Assembly (NCBI GenBank): GCA_031629035.1
Contig: JAVLUG010000005.1
Coordinates: 116,794-180,793 of the forward strand
DNA length: 64,000 nt
Direction: 5' to 3'
Source of the DNA: MVYY01 sp012517575
GTDB lineage: Bacteria; Bacteroidota; Bacteroidia; Bacteroidales; Paludibacteraceae
The notes under the pieces are model-generated. The model saw only the letters and a list, made by a program, of their open reading frames with translations, did no database searches and was not told the DNA's origin. This document shows positions 8,157 through 17,646 of this stretch, piece by piece (within the stretch, counting starts at the first letter, position 1; every line of letters starts with the position of its first letter). The position numbers and the translations under genes were made by a program.

Positions 8157-8672
8157 TTACTTTGAATAACCCAACTGTTTGAGCACCTCATCGCTAATGT
8201 CGATGCCCGGCGTTGTAAAAATCACACTCATGGCTGTACTTTTATCAAAAACAAGTTCGAGATTTCGTTCTTTGCTGATGCTTTGAATGGCAGTGTAAAC
8301 TTCATCCTGAATGGGTTTCATTAAACTTTCTCTTTTTTTGAAGAGCTCTCCTTCCGGGCCGAAGTATTTTCTTTTCAATTCCTGTGCTTCTTTTTCTTTG
8401 GCAACAATTTCTTCTTCTCGCTTTTTCTTCATGTCTTCCGACATAAATACCAATTCGGTCTGATAATTTTTATACATGGTTTCGGCTTCCTTCTGAAGTG
8501 CTTCTACTTCCGATTGCCATTTTTTTGAAACCTGATTGATTTGTTCATTGGCTGTTTCGTAAGCCGGAATATTTTTGAGTATGTAACTCATGTCCACAGT
8601 AGCAAATTTCTGAGCAGTGGACAGCCATGTAAATACACTTAAAAAACAGAAGGTTACTATTAATTTTTTCAT
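8157..8672 (-). CDS. OmpH/Skp family periplasmic chaperone (first copy)
   Basis: A 171-residue paralogue of the next gene. A signal peptide (MKKLIVTFCFLSVFTWLSTA) is followed by KFATVDMSYILKNIPAYETA, a long Lys/Glu-rich coiled coil around residues 45-115, and the closing strands ELVFDKSTAMSVIFTTPGID. It is predicted to chaperone outer-membrane proteins across the periplasm. Two tandem copies behind bamA are usual in Bacteroidales. It lies 65 bases downstream of bamA in the same direction, so co-transcription is expected. Confidence 0.9.
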   Translation of the reverse strand: MKKLIVTFCFLSVFTWLSTAQKFATVDMSYILKNIPAYETANEQINQVSKKWQSEVEALQKEAETMYKNYQTELVFMSEDMKKKREEEIVAKEKEAQELKRKYFGPEGELFKKRESLMKPIQDEVYTAIQSISKERNLELVFDKSTAMSVIFTTPGIDISDEVLKQLGYSK

Positions 8673-8737
8673 AACTTAAAGATTTAATCTTAATGATTTT
8701 AATTTATAACAAATTCTTTGCCAGAAAATCGCAGGTT

Positions 8738-11392
8738 TTATAATTCCTGTCCAAGAACAAAATGGAACTGACTACCGCTTGGTTTGGTTGCTCCGGTAAC
8801 CGTATCGAAACCATAACCCCAGTCTATACCCATCATACCGAACATGGGAAGGAATATGCGAACGCCGATACCTGCCGATCGCTTCAGGTTAAACGGATTG
8901 TAACCGTTGGGCCCGGAAATGCTGTTGAAACAGTTTCCTGCTTCTACAAAACTCAAGACGTAAATTGTAGCAGATTGTTCCAATGAAAGCGGATAACGCA
9001 GTTCCATTGTATATTTGTTGTAAAGATAACCTGCGGCAATTCCTGTTTTGGTATCGTAAGGAGTCAATGAACCATTTTCGTAACCACGCATGGCTACATA
9101 TTCTGTTCCATAACTGGTGTAAGAAGACATTCCGTCGCCACCCATATAAAAAGTTTCAAAAGGAGAACGGGCATTTTTATCGAAATAACCCAAATAGGAG
9201 AATTGAGCCCTTGCCATCAACACCAGCTTATTGTTGGGAGTCAAAGGTGTAAAGGTTTTTCCGGTAAATGTCCATTTGTGATATTCAATAAACTTGTATC
9301 TTTCTTCATCTGTCATGGTTTGAGAATAATCTTTTCCACTTAAAACCGAATAGGGCGGTGTGATTTTTAATCCAAGAGAAAACAGTGAACCGGTTCTTGT
9401 GAAAATTGGGTTGTCAATAGAAGAGCGGCTCAGAACGAGATTCAGGCTCAAGTTGTTAAAAGTTCCTGCCGTCATGGGGAAATATCCGGCATACCAATTG
9501 TTGAGCATAAATCGCTGATAGGAAAGCTCAGCATAGAACTGGAAATAATCATCAGGCCAATTCAATCTTTTTCCATATCCAAGCGAAGCTCCAATCGTTC
9601 TCATGTATCGGTCGGGGTCCACTTCCGTCTGATAATAATCGGACCCGTTTCCGTAATAATCATTGTAGTAACTTCCGTAATAGCCTCCATAATACATACT
9701 CGAAAGATTGTTTATGTAGTTTAGATAACGATTGCTTATGGCTGACTGCGTAGAATAATAAACCGATGCCGATAACGAGTTGGGACGTTTTCCTCCCAAC
9801 CAAGGTTCAAGAAACGATAAACTGAAAGAACTGTAAGATTGTCCGTTGGTACGTGCATTCAATGAGAAAGTTTGTCCTTCTCCCTGTGGTACAATACGAT
9901 AAGTTTTAGGATTGAACAGGTTTTGAATGGCAAAATTGCTGAATTTCAATCCAACACTTCCAACAACTCCTGTAGCGCCCCAACCGGCAGAAAATTCGAT
10001 CTGATCGCTTCCTTTGCTTTCGAGCGCATAATTTATATCTACGGTACCGTTTTCTGGGTCGGGCTGTATGTCAATGGCATTATTCATTTTTTCCTGGTCA
10101 AAATGTCCCATTTGAGCCAGTTCACGTAATGAACGCATGATATCTTCCTGACTGTACAATTGTCCGGGTTTGGTTCGCAATTCTCTTCTTACTACATGTT
10201 CGTAAACGCGGGTATTTCCTTTGATTCCAATTTCATTAATGGTAGCCTGTTTGCCTTCATAAATTCTGATTTCAAAATCGATGGAATCATTTTCTACCAA
10301 TACTTCTACAGGTTCAATTTGAAAGAACAGATAGCCATGATCACGATACAGTTTGCTGATAGCATCGTTTTCATTGGTTTCCAAGCGTTCCATTAAGTAT
10401 TTATAATTGTAAACATCACCTTTTTTTATTTTCAACTGATCGTTCAAAAATTCGTATGGATAAACAGTATTGCCTATCCAGCTTATATTTCTGAAATAGT
10501 ATTTTTTCCCCTCATCCACTTTAATGTAAACATCTACACTTTTTGCATCGAATGGCACAACACTATCGGAGACAATGTAAGCATCGCGGTATCCAATTTC
10601 GTTGTATTTGTCAATCAGTGCTTTCTTGTCTTTTTCATATTCTTCCTTTACAAATTTTTTCGTACGGAAAAGATTGCGCAGATTATTTTCGTTGGTTTTT
10701 TTCATTACTTTGTCAATTTGCGCAAGTGTCAACGCTTGATTTCCTGAAATATAGATTTTGTGAACTTTGGTTTTTAGTTTTTTGTCAACATCAATATCAA
10801 CAATCACATGTCCGGGTTTTTCGGGATCGTTTTTTTGATATACTTTTACATCAGTATTCAAAAACCCTTTTTCTTCCATGAATTTTTTGATGATGGTAAC
10901 GATTCGGTCGGTAATATTCGGTGTGATTTGATTTTCGGGAGCCAAATTCAGTCTTTTTTCCAAATCTTCTATTTCTCCCTTTTTCAATCCGTTGTAATTG
11001 ATTTTTGAAATGCGCGGTCTTTCTTTTAAAGCGATATTCAACCATACTTTGCCGTCCTGAATTTTGGTTGCATAAATTTTAACGTCGGCGAAAAGTCCCT
11101 GTTTCCAAAATCTTTTCACTGCATCGGTAATTTCTTGACCCGGTATGCTGATAACCTGACCTACTGAAAGACCTGAAAATCCTATCAGAACAAAATCTTC
11201 ATAATTATCTGCACCGGTAACGGTAATGCCGGCAATTTCATATTTTGGATTGACATTAGCGTATTCGATAACCGGAATTTGAGTGGAATCATTGGCAACA
11301 GATGGTATGGAATCGCTACCGGAATTTTGTGAAAAAGCGAATGAATTTTGAATGAAAAATAAGATAAGTACGAAATAAAATTTGTTTTTCAT
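8738..11392 (-). CDS. bamA: outer membrane protein assembly factor BamA
   Basis: Omp85-family protein of 884 residues that folds beta-barrels into the outer membrane. After a signal peptide come about five POTRA repeats (residues 50-440; repeat phrases include GNTVYPYEFL and GNTRVYEHVV), then the C-terminal 16-strand barrel. The barrel contains AMRGYENGS, matching the conserved loop-6 (V/I)RG(F/Y) motif. A Tyr/Gly/Asn-rich stretch at about residues 560-585, with YYGGYYGSYYNDYY, probably forms an unusual extracellular loop. The gene sits between uppS and the two ompH chaperone genes, a conserved Bacteroidota order. Confidence 0.95.
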   Translation of the reverse strand: MKNKFYFVLILFFIQNSFAFSQNSGSDSIPSVANDSTQIPVIEYANVNPKYEIAGITVTGADNYEDFVLIGFSGLSVGQVISIPGQEITDAVKRFWKQGLFADVKIYATKIQDGKVWLNIALKERPRISKINYNGLKKGEIEDLEKRLNLAPENQITPNITDRIVTIIKKFMEEKGFLNTDVKVYQKNDPEKPGHVIVDIDVDKKLKTKVHKIYISGNQALTLAQIDKVMKKTNENNLRNLFRTKKFVKEEYEKDKKALIDKYNEIGYRDAYIVSDSVVPFDAKSVDVYIKVDEGKKYYFRNISWIGNTVYPYEFLNDQLKIKKGDVYNYKYLMERLETNENDAISKLYRDHGYLFFQIEPVEVLVENDSIDFEIRIYEGKQATINEIGIKGNTRVYEHVVRRELRTKPGQLYSQEDIMRSLRELAQMGHFDQEKMNNAIDIQPDPENGTVDINYALESKGSDQIEFSAGWGATGVVGSVGLKFSNFAIQNLFNPKTYRIVPQGEGQTFSLNARTNGQSYSSFSLSFLEPWLGGKRPNSLSASVYYSTQSAISNRYLNYINNLSSMYYGGYYGSYYNDYYGNGSDYYQTEVDPDRYMRTIGASLGYGKRLNWPDDYFQFYAELSYQRFMLNNWYAGYFPMTAGTFNNLSLNLVLSRSSIDNPIFTRTGSLFSLGLKITPPYSVLSGKDYSQTMTDEERYKFIEYHKWTFTGKTFTPLTPNNKLVLMARAQFSYLGYFDKNARSPFETFYMGGDGMSSYTSYGTEYVAMRGYENGSLTPYDTKTGIAAGYLYNKYTMELRYPLSLEQSATIYVLSFVEAGNCFNSISGPNGYNPFNLKRSAGIGVRIFLPMFGMMGIDWGYGFDTVTGATKPSGSQFHFVLGQEL

Positions 11393-11433
11393 AAAGAGTG
11401 TAATGTATCAAAAGAATTCAAAAATCAATGATT

Positions 11434-12153
11434 TTATTTTCCAAATCGGCGCTCGCGTTGCTGAAATTCGTAAATAGCTTCGTAAAAAGCTTCCTGATCA
11501 AATTCCGGCCAGTATGTTGGTGTGAAATACAACTCGGTATAAGCCAATTGCCACAGTAAAAAATTGCTGATTCTTATTTCTCCGCCGGTTCTTATCATTA
11601 AGTCGGGATCAGGAATATCAGCAGTAGTTAAGTATCTTGAAATCAATGTATCCGATATATCGTCGGGGGTAAGTTTCCCGTTCTGTACGTCGTCAACAAT
11701 GTTTTTAACAGCTTTGGTAATTTCCCATCGTGATGAATAACTCAAGGCAAGGATAAGATTGAGTTTGTTGTTGTTGGCTGTTCTTTCTTTACATGCTTCA
11801 AGTTTTTTTGTTACTTCCGAAGGCAAACGGGATATATCGCCGATAGTAGTTAAACGAATATTGTTTTTTTCCAAATCTTCAATTTCTCTGTCGATGGTGA
11901 GAACCAGCAATTCCATCAGCGCTTTTACTTCATCGCTGGGTCTGTCCCAATTTTCAGTAGAAAAAGTATAAAGGGTTAAATATTCAATACCCAGTTCAGT
12001 TGCTGCTTCTGTGATTTTTCTCACAGAACTTACGCCTTTTTGATGCCCGTAAATTCGGTCAAAACCTTTTTCTTTTGCCCACCTGCCGTTTCCGTCCATG
12101 ATTATGGCTACGTGTTTTGGCAGTCGGGAAGTATCTATTTTTTCTTTAAACAT
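11434..12153 (-). CDS. uppS: isoprenyl transferase (undecaprenyl diphosphate synthase)
   Basis: Cis-prenyltransferase of 239 residues that condenses isopentenyl diphosphate units into the C55 lipid carrier used for peptidoglycan and surface glycans. Clear motifs are IMDGNGRWAKEKGF, with the catalytic Asp and the phosphate-binding RW, then TLYTFSTENW, and the C-terminal signature DLMIRTGGEIRISNFLLWQ. Length is typical. It lies 12 bases downstream of the DUF6089 gene and 41 bases upstream of bamA, all in one direction. Confidence 0.95.
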   Translation of the reverse strand: MFKEKIDTSRLPKHVAIIMDGNGRWAKEKGFDRIYGHQKGVSSVRKITEAATELGIEYLTLYTFSTENWDRPSDEVKALMELLVLTIDREIEDLEKNNIRLTTIGDISRLPSEVTKKLEACKERTANNNKLNLILALSYSSRWEITKAVKNIVDDVQNGKLTPDDISDTLISRYLTTADIPDPDLMIRTGGEIRISNFLLWQLAYTELYFTPTYWPEFDQEAFYEAIYEFQQRERRFGK

Positions 12154-12165
12154 ACTGTTTCAATT

Positions 12166-12846
12166 TTACCATTTCGACTTGCAATCACAAGGTTTTTTCA
12201 GAAAATCGAAAGTGATTCCCAACGTAATGGCCGAAAAAAAATCTTTGTTTAACGGATTGGAACCATTCAAACTATGTGGATTGTTCAGGTCGCTGACTCC
12301 TTCCAAATCATCTCTGTTTATCCAGCGCATGCTCCACTGTAAATTTACATTGAAACGAGAACTGACCTTATACTTAAATCCTACACCAAAAGGAATGCTG
12401 ATGGCTGTTGACGTTTTATTGCTGTCGCTGGGATAAATCATTGTCCCCAGACCGGCAAAAACATAAGTCGAATACCTTTTGCTGTTGCGGTTATTCGGCT
12501 TTTGCATCAGATCAAAGAAATTAAATTCACCACAAATATCAAATGCATTCAGTGAATTGCTGAAATTTACCGTTTCATTTGTTGCGTTGATGTATTTTCC
12601 TTCTGCAACCCCGTGATTCCATTCGGTGCGTAATGCTGTTCGCGGATTAAAGCGATAACGAAATGTTCCGCCATAAACTGTTGTAGGATTTTTAAAAGGC
12701 TGTCCGTTGGCATCACCCAAATAAAAACCATTTCCGGCGGCTACTCCAATTTCTGCCAAATAATCGTCCTGAGCTTTGATACCGGGAACAAGCAAAATAA
12801 GCAAAAGCACCAACACGTTACGTCTTAATGACTTGTTAAACATCAT
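12166..12846 (-). CDS. DUF6089 family outer-membrane protein
   Basis: A 226-residue secreted protein with a signal peptide ending in GIKAQ and alternating hydrophobic strands typical of a small beta-barrel, including GTFRYRFNPRTALRTEW and FGVGFKYKVSSRFNVNLQW. DUF6089 proteins regularly stand in front of uppS-bamA in Bacteroidota; the role is unknown, but the context suggests outer-membrane biogenesis. First gene of the five-gene operon. No exact TAnnTTTG element was found immediately upstream. Confidence 0.8.
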   Translation of the reverse strand: MMFNKSLRRNVLVLLLILLVPGIKAQDDYLAEIGVAAGNGFYLGDANGQPFKNPTTVYGGTFRYRFNPRTALRTEWNHGVAEGKYINATNETVNFSNSLNAFDICGEFNFFDLMQKPNNRNSKRYSTYVFAGLGTMIYPSDSNKTSTAISIPFGVGFKYKVSSRFNVNLQWSMRWINRDDLEGVSDLNNPHSLNGSNPLNKDFFSAITLGITFDFLKKPCDCKSKW

Positions 12847-13229
12847 ATTGAAATGCTATAAATAAGTGCGTTATACAATTAAATAATAACGTGTTTTTTT
12901 CTTATAAATTTTCCAATTCAGCAGAAATGCAGCCACAAAAATAATGATAATCTTTCAATTTAGTCGAATTGGCAGAAAGGAGGCTGATTTATTTAACAAA
13001 AAATTGCAAATTGGCACACTATTAAATGCTTACGAAACTTTTAAAAAATAAACGAAAAAGCCGGTAAGTTGAAATGATTTTTTTGGCATTCCATTCTTTT
13101 AAGGAGATACTAAAATTATAAAGCACGGAAAACATTTTACTTGGATTATTCAATTTTATCATTAATTTTGCAAATAAATAATCGAGAAAACTTACATTTG
13201 AATATCAAATCATTAATAAAATTTTTAAT
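12847..13229. other. divergent intergenic region
   Basis: About 380 A/T-rich bases between the divergent outer-membrane operon and the PPi-PFK gene. The only site I can support is the plus-strand promoter at 13141-13170. No RNA gene or open frame of protein character was seen. Confidence 0.6.
13141..13170 (+). promoter_or_regulatory. promoter of the PPi-PFK gene
   Basis: A TTG box at 13141 and TAATTTTG at 13163-13170 are separated by 19 bases, the spacing expected for the Bacteroidota primary sigma factor. The start codon is 60 bases downstream. Confidence 0.7.
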
Positions 13230-14885
13230 ATGGAAACACATAAAAGTCCCTTGCAGATAGCTCGTTCAAGCTACCAGCCCAAAACACCTTTAATTTTGAA
13301 AGGCAACGTGGCATTAAAGTACGGAGAACCTACCGAATCCGTTGCTGATCAGAAGGAAATAAAAAGCTTATTTCCAAAAACTTATGGATTACCGGTGATT
13401 ACCTTTGAAGAAGGAGTTGAAGTTCAATATCCGGAAATTTCTGTTGGAGTTATTCTGTCGGGTGGGCAGGCTCCCGGGGGACACAATGTGATTGCAGGAC
13501 TTTTTGACGGATTGAAAAAATTAAATCCAAAAAACAAACTTTATGGTTTTCTGGATGGTCCAAGTGGACTGGTAGATCATAAATATGTTGAGCTGACCTC
13601 CGAAATAATAGATGAATACCGTAATACGGGCGGTTTTGATATTATTGGTTCCGGAAGAACCAAATTGGAACAGGAATGGCAGTTTGAACAGGGCGCAGAA
13701 ATTTGTACGAAACTTAAAATTAAGGCGATTGTTATTATCGGGGGAGATGACTCAAATACAAATGCTTGTGTTTTAGCTGAATATTATGCGCAGAAAAATT
13801 ATCCCATACAGATAATAGGATGTCCCAAAACAATTGATGGCGATTTAAAAAACGAAATGATAGAAACTTCCTTTGGTTTTGATACGGCATGTAAAGTTTA
13901 TTCGGAACTCATTGGAAACATTCAACGCGATGCCAGCTCGGCAAAAAAATACTGGCATTTTATTCGGTTGATGGGCCGCTCGGCTTCCCACATTACGCTG
14001 GAATGTGCGCTTCAAAGTCAACCCAATATCACGCTTATTTCGGAGGAAGTTGAAGGGAAAAACTTAAGTTTGAACGATATAGTTGAGTATATTGTCAATA
14101 TCATTGTCAATCGAGCCAATTATGGAGTAAATTTTGGTACGGTACTGATTCCTGAAGGATTGATAGAATTTATTCCCAACATGAAAAAACTGATTCAGGA
14201 ACTGAATGATTTATTAGCCAACAATGATGATTTTACGGCATTGAATACCGATGATGAAAAACGTCAGTATATCAAGGGAATGTTAAGCCATGAAACCAGC
14301 CAGCTGTATCGTAGTCTGCCAAAGGGAATTGCCAGACAATTGGCAATGGATCGGGATCCGCATGGCAATGTGCAGGTTTCACTTATTGAAACGGAAAAGT
14401 TGCTGATAGAAATGGTTGCCAAACGACTGGCTCAGCTCAAAGCCGAAGGCGTTTATAAAGGTGTTTTTTCGGCTATCAGCCATTTCTTTGGATACGAAGG
14501 CCGCTGTGCTATTCCATCGAATTTTGATGCCAATTATACTTATATTTTAGGAATCGTGGCGTCATTATTAATTGCCGAAGGAAAAACCGGTTATATGGCT
14601 TCCGTGAAAAATCTGACTGCATCTCCCGAAGAATGGATAGCTTGTGGCGTGCCTTTGACCATGTTGATGAACATGGAAAAACGAAACAAGAAAATGAAAC
14701 CGGTGATTCAGAAAGCTTTAGTAAAATTGGATGGTGCTCCGTTCCAATATTTTGAATCTCACCGTGAAGAGTGGGCAGACGAAAAAGTTAGTTACATATA
14801 TCCGGGTCCAATTCAGTATTTTGGGCCGACAGAAGTTTGTGATATGCCTACCAAAACGTTGCTCATAGAACATGGAAAAATGTAA
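13230..14885 (+). CDS. pfp: diphosphate-fructose-6-phosphate 1-phosphotransferase
   Basis: Pyrophosphate-dependent phosphofructokinase of the long type (551 residues), a reversible glycolytic enzyme. The phosphate-donor loop reads GGDDSNTNA; the Asp in GGDDS and the Lys in PKTIDGDLKNEM are the residues that mark PPi rather than ATP use. Other landmarks are VGVILSGGQAPGGHN near residue 75 and LMGRSASHITLECALQ (fructose-6-phosphate binding). Single-gene unit with its own promoter and a strong terminator. It fits an anaerobic fermenter that saves ATP by using PPi. Confidence 0.95.
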   Translation: METHKSPLQIARSSYQPKTPLILKGNVALKYGEPTESVADQKEIKSLFPKTYGLPVITFEEGVEVQYPEISVGVILSGGQAPGGHNVIAGLFDGLKKLNPKNKLYGFLDGPSGLVDHKYVELTSEIIDEYRNTGGFDIIGSGRTKLEQEWQFEQGAEICTKLKIKAIVIIGGDDSNTNACVLAEYYAQKNYPIQIIGCPKTIDGDLKNEMIETSFGFDTACKVYSELIGNIQRDASSAKKYWHFIRLMGRSASHITLECALQSQPNITLISEEVEGKNLSLNDIVEYIVNIIVNRANYGVNFGTVLIPEGLIEFIPNMKKLIQELNDLLANNDDFTALNTDDEKRQYIKGMLSHETSQLYRSLPKGIARQLAMDRDPHGNVQVSLIETEKLLIEMVAKRLAQLKAEGVYKGVFSAISHFFGYEGRCAIPSNFDANYTYILGIVASLLIAEGKTGYMASVKNLTASPEEWIACGVPLTMLMNMEKRNKKMKPVIQKALVKLDGAPFQYFESHREEWADEKVSYIYPGPIQYFGPTEVCDMPTKTLLIEHGKM

Positions 14886-14899
14886 TTTCCTGTTTCAAA

Positions 14900-14947
14900 A
14901 GAAAAAGAAAAGGGGTGTCAATGGTTTGATGCCCCTTTTCTTTTTCT
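14900..14947 (+). terminator. strong intrinsic terminator after PPi-PFK
   Basis: A near-perfect stem of about 20 bp with arms agaaaaagaaaagggg and ccccttttctttttct and a short loop lies 15 bases after the stop codon. Both flanks carry A- and T-rich tracts, so it may act in both directions. Confidence 0.85.
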
Positions 14948-14998
14948 GAAAATCATTCTTTTTCGTTTAGTTTTCATTAGACATTATTTCGATTAATA

Positions 14999-15493
14999 TT
15001 ATATAGCACTGTTATTCAGTGTAATTCTTAAATTGTGTAGTCCGCAAGCAAGTTCCATGACTAAATCGTCAAAACCAAACTTGTGGCATCTAAAACGATC
15101 TTTGACAATACGACATCTTTTTACGCCACTAATGGCATGTTCTACCAGAACTCTAAATGAAGAAATCGAACGATTATTTGCTTTTTGTTCCTCTGAAAGT
15201 TCTTTTCCCTTTGGCTTCTTTGTAGGCATCATGACTATTACATTTGTTGGATTATGTCCCAAAAAACCGGTGTCCTGCCACAGCGTTATCCCCGGAGGGA
15301 AGTGTATTGGCTGATTATCACATATCTTTTTATCGTGTAAACTACCTTCGCAGGTCTTACTAAGCCATAAAATACGTCTTTCAGGGGTACTTAGCAAGTT
15401 GTTTTTCACGTTATGAGTTTTTTTTACCGCTGTAGCAGGCTTTTTGAAGGTCGCTTGCCTGAGGCCGTTGAATTGGACGTTCAACACCATCAA
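14999..15493 (-). CDS. IS5-type transposase, C-terminal frame
   Basis: The downstream half of the transposase. It carries the second catalytic Asp in LWQDTGFLGH and the catalytic Glu in VEHAISGVKRCRIVKDRF. Coding begins inside the other frame near the A8 run at 15418-15425; the first residues of this frame upstream of that point are translated out of frame and are not real. The joined product would read YSGKK followed by THNVKNN, exactly as in intact relatives. On its own this half lacks the DNA-binding region. Confidence 0.75.
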   Translation of the reverse strand: MMVLNVQFNGLRQATFKKPATAVKKTHNVKNNLLSTPERRILWLSKTCEGSLHDKKICDNQPIHFPPGITLWQDTGFLGHNPTNVIVMMPTKKPKGKELSEEQKANNRSISSFRVLVEHAISGVKRCRIVKDRFRCHKFGFDDLVMELACGLHNLRITLNNSAI

Positions 15494-15899
15494 TCAGCAA
15501 ATCGTCGCATGATTTCAAAACATGAATAACTCGATGCTCATTACGTTCCGGGAGTTCGCCCAAGTTTTTCAAAGTCTTACGCAAAAGACTTGACAATAAA
15601 TGAATCAACTGATTAGCTTGTGATTGTGTCATACCAAAACTTGCAGCATGATGTTCCTGCAAAGGGTTGGTTTTCAGATAAATCAACAAAAACATTAACT
15701 TGTCTTCCATTTTCGGGAGAATCGTATCTTTTCTTGTAAAAGTTCGTCGCTGACGTACTTTCCCCGTAAAAGTGAAATGGTCATTGTACTCGTCCCATTC
15801 CGCTTTAAAATAGGGAAGCAAAAAGTTGAAATCTTCTAATTTCAGTCCTGTTATACTCAGAAACTGAACCGGTCGCTTTTTAATTTTGTCGTATTGCAT
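15411..15899 (-). CDS. IS5-type transposase, N-terminal frame
   Basis: The upstream half of the transposase (162 residues). It contains the helix-turn-helix region with FGMTQSQANQLIHLLSSLL and the first catalytic Asp in LLIDGVERPIQRP. The frame runs through YSGKK and ends seven bases past a run of eight A. Deleting one A from that run joins it precisely to the C-terminal frame, so either a mutation inactivated the gene or slippage on the A run makes the full-length enzyme. Confidence 0.75.
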   Translation of the reverse strand: MQYDKIKKRPVQFLSITGLKLEDFNFLLPYFKAEWDEYNDHFTFTGKVRQRRTFTRKDTILPKMEDKLMFLLIYLKTNPLQEHHAASFGMTQSQANQLIHLLSSLLRKTLKNLGELPERNEHRVIHVLKSCDDLLIDGVERPIQRPQASDLQKACYSGKKNS

Positions 15900-16014
15900 T
15901 ATTCATATCATTTAATAAATATGAATACTTAACGAAGATTTTATATGAATATTATTGATAAGCAATCTTATAACAATTTAATTTAAATAATCTCTATTAG
16001 AAATTATTCTCCTG

Positions 16015-16050
16015 AAAAAAAGCTACAGAATAATTATCCCGTAGCTTTTT
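16015..16050. terminator. bidirectional terminator after the nuclease-receptor operon
   Basis: Perfect 10-bp stem AAAAAGCTAC (16017-16026) and GTAGCTTTTT (16041-16050) with a 14-nt loop, 39 bases past the stop codon of the minus-strand lipoprotein gene. A and T tracts on both sides allow function in either direction. Confidence 0.75.
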
Positions 16051-16088
16051 CAGAAATAAAAAATCAACTAACCGTTTTTATAACTACT

Positions 16089-17618
16089 TCAATAAATCAC
16101 CAAATTTTTTACTTCCCAAGTTGCTGAAGCCGTGTTTGTACTCGTATATTTAAAAGCAATTCTTACATCTGTGGTCAAGTATTGTGAAGGAATTGTTAAA
16201 CTTACCGGTACGAAAGTCCAAGCAGTAGTATTGAATGAACTTGCTGATATATCAAGTTTCGTCCAAATAGCTTCGTTTGGATTTCCTGTAGAATAGTTGT
16301 TACTAACCCATACGGTGAAGTGTGATTTATCAATACCTAATTGTGAGGCTGGACCTATTGTATGTTCAAAATTTAATGTAACATTCGTTTTTCCTGATAA
16401 ATTGATAGCAGGAGAAATGAGCCAGCTTTCAGATTCATAATTGGTATTGTTGGCAAAAGCAGAAGCTTTCATTCCATAAGTTGCAGTTGGAGTCCAAATG
16501 TAAGTCAAAGCTGAAGGCAATTTTACATCAACTATGGTAAAGTCCCCTTTGCTTGAATTAGCAAATGTTTCGCTAAAAATAGCACCTGAAGTGTCAGATG
16601 GTTTTGTGCCACCGCTGGTGCCATCTTCCAGTTCAAAATATGAAGAACTTTTTAAACCGGGTACTCCAAAATAAGCTTCCAGAGACCCATACAATTTTAC
16701 TTTTTTCCCTAAATTAGCAGGTTTATCTACCAAATTTAAACCATCCCTGATGGCTCCCGTTGGTAATTGAACAGGTAAACATTTTGTATAATCTGTTTCG
16801 GTTGGGGAATTGGCGATCAACAAATTTGTTTTAATGGTAAAAGGAGTTGTGAACTTTGATTCTGTATTTAAGCTCATCCCAGTACCGTCAACATTACCAA
16901 CAATATAACCTGTCACCCATTTTAAACCACCTTGATTTTGAATGGCAGCGGTTACATTATAAGGAGAAGTTTCAGTTCCTTCACCTGTGGGAGTATCGAC
17001 AGGTGAAGTAGCGGCTTCACCTTCTTCAACTTTGAAATTTTTTATTTCCCACGTGCCGGCTTTTGTATCGGTAGAAATATATTTGAAAGCAACTCTGATT
17101 TTTTTCCCAGCATAAGGTTTCAAACTTATTTCTCCCGAGTTAACCAATGTCCAATCACTCGAATTAGTAAAAAGTGGCGTTGTCAGTTGAGTCCATGTAG
17201 CTGTGGAAGGTAATCCATCTACATAGTTTTCTGAAACCCATAAGGTAGCTTCAGTTGCCGGATTAGTAAAATAGCGAATTACATGTTCAAAAGTTAGTTT
17301 TGCTGCTGTTACATTGGATAAATCAATTTCTGGGGAGATTAACCAATCTTCATTTGCATGATTTTCTTTTGTGCCATCTCCATCGGCATCTACATAACCG
17401 GTAATCGTAACGTATTTGTATTGAGAAGAATATTCCCATACTTGATCACCTATTACATTTTGTGTCGTGAATTTTCCAAAACCTTGTTCAAAAGTTTCAA
17501 TAAAAGGAAGTGATTGCGTTGTAGGTGTTGGTACTTCTGGCTCATCTACATTGGAACAACCCCCTAAAATAAAAATAGCAATAATAACTAAATAATTTAA
17601 AAAAAATGTTTTTTTCAT
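16089..17618 (-). CDS. choice-of-anchor J and DUF6359 domain lipoprotein
   Basis: Surface or periplasmic lipoprotein of 509 residues. The signal peptide ends in a lipobox with Cys near residue 21 (FILGGCSN). A first jelly-roll domain (residues 35-200; FETFEQGFGKFTT-type opening, ENYVDGLPSTATWTQL) is followed by a DUF6359 module (215-335, containing TGYIVGNVDG and LVDKPANLGKKVKLYG). A second jelly-roll (345-509) repeats the pattern WVSNNYSTGNPNEAIWTKL. Such modules bind ligands rather than catalyse. It is the third gene of a TonB-receptor/DUF5689/anchor-J operon opposite a secreted nuclease, so binding of nucleic acid fragments is a reasonable inference but unproven. Confidence 0.8.
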   Translation of the reverse strand: MKKTFFLNYLVIIAIFILGGCSNVDEPEVPTPTTQSLPFIETFEQGFGKFTTQNVIGDQVWEYSSQYKYVTITGYVDADGDGTKENHANEDWLISPEIDLSNVTAAKLTFEHVIRYFTNPATEATLWVSENYVDGLPSTATWTQLTTPLFTNSSDWTLVNSGEISLKPYAGKKIRVAFKYISTDTKAGTWEIKNFKVEEGEAATSPVDTPTGEGTETSPYNVTAAIQNQGGLKWVTGYIVGNVDGTGMSLNTESKFTTPFTIKTNLLIANSPTETDYTKCLPVQLPTGAIRDGLNLVDKPANLGKKVKLYGSLEAYFGVPGLKSSSYFELEDGTSGGTKPSDTSGAIFSETFANSSKGDFTIVDVKLPSALTYIWTPTATYGMKASAFANNTNYESESWLISPAINLSGKTNVTLNFEHTIGPASQLGIDKSHFTVWVSNNYSTGNPNEAIWTKLDISASSFNTTAWTFVPVSLTIPSQYLTTDVRIAFKYTSTNTASATWEVKNLVIY

Positions 17619-17646
17619 AATGATAGAAATTTGATAATGTTTGATA

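Larger units (their letters stand above)
14988..15936 (-). mobile_element. IS5-type insertion sequence, about 950 bp
   Basis: The transposase frames fill the element. Imperfect terminal inverted repeats are visible: ttcgattaatatt at 14988-15000 against the complement of 15924-15936, ttcgttaagtatt. This pairing needs a one-base gap on each side, so the exact ends and the target duplication remain uncertain. It sits between the PPi-PFK terminator and the nuclease-receptor operon and interrupts no recognisable gene. Confidence 0.7.
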
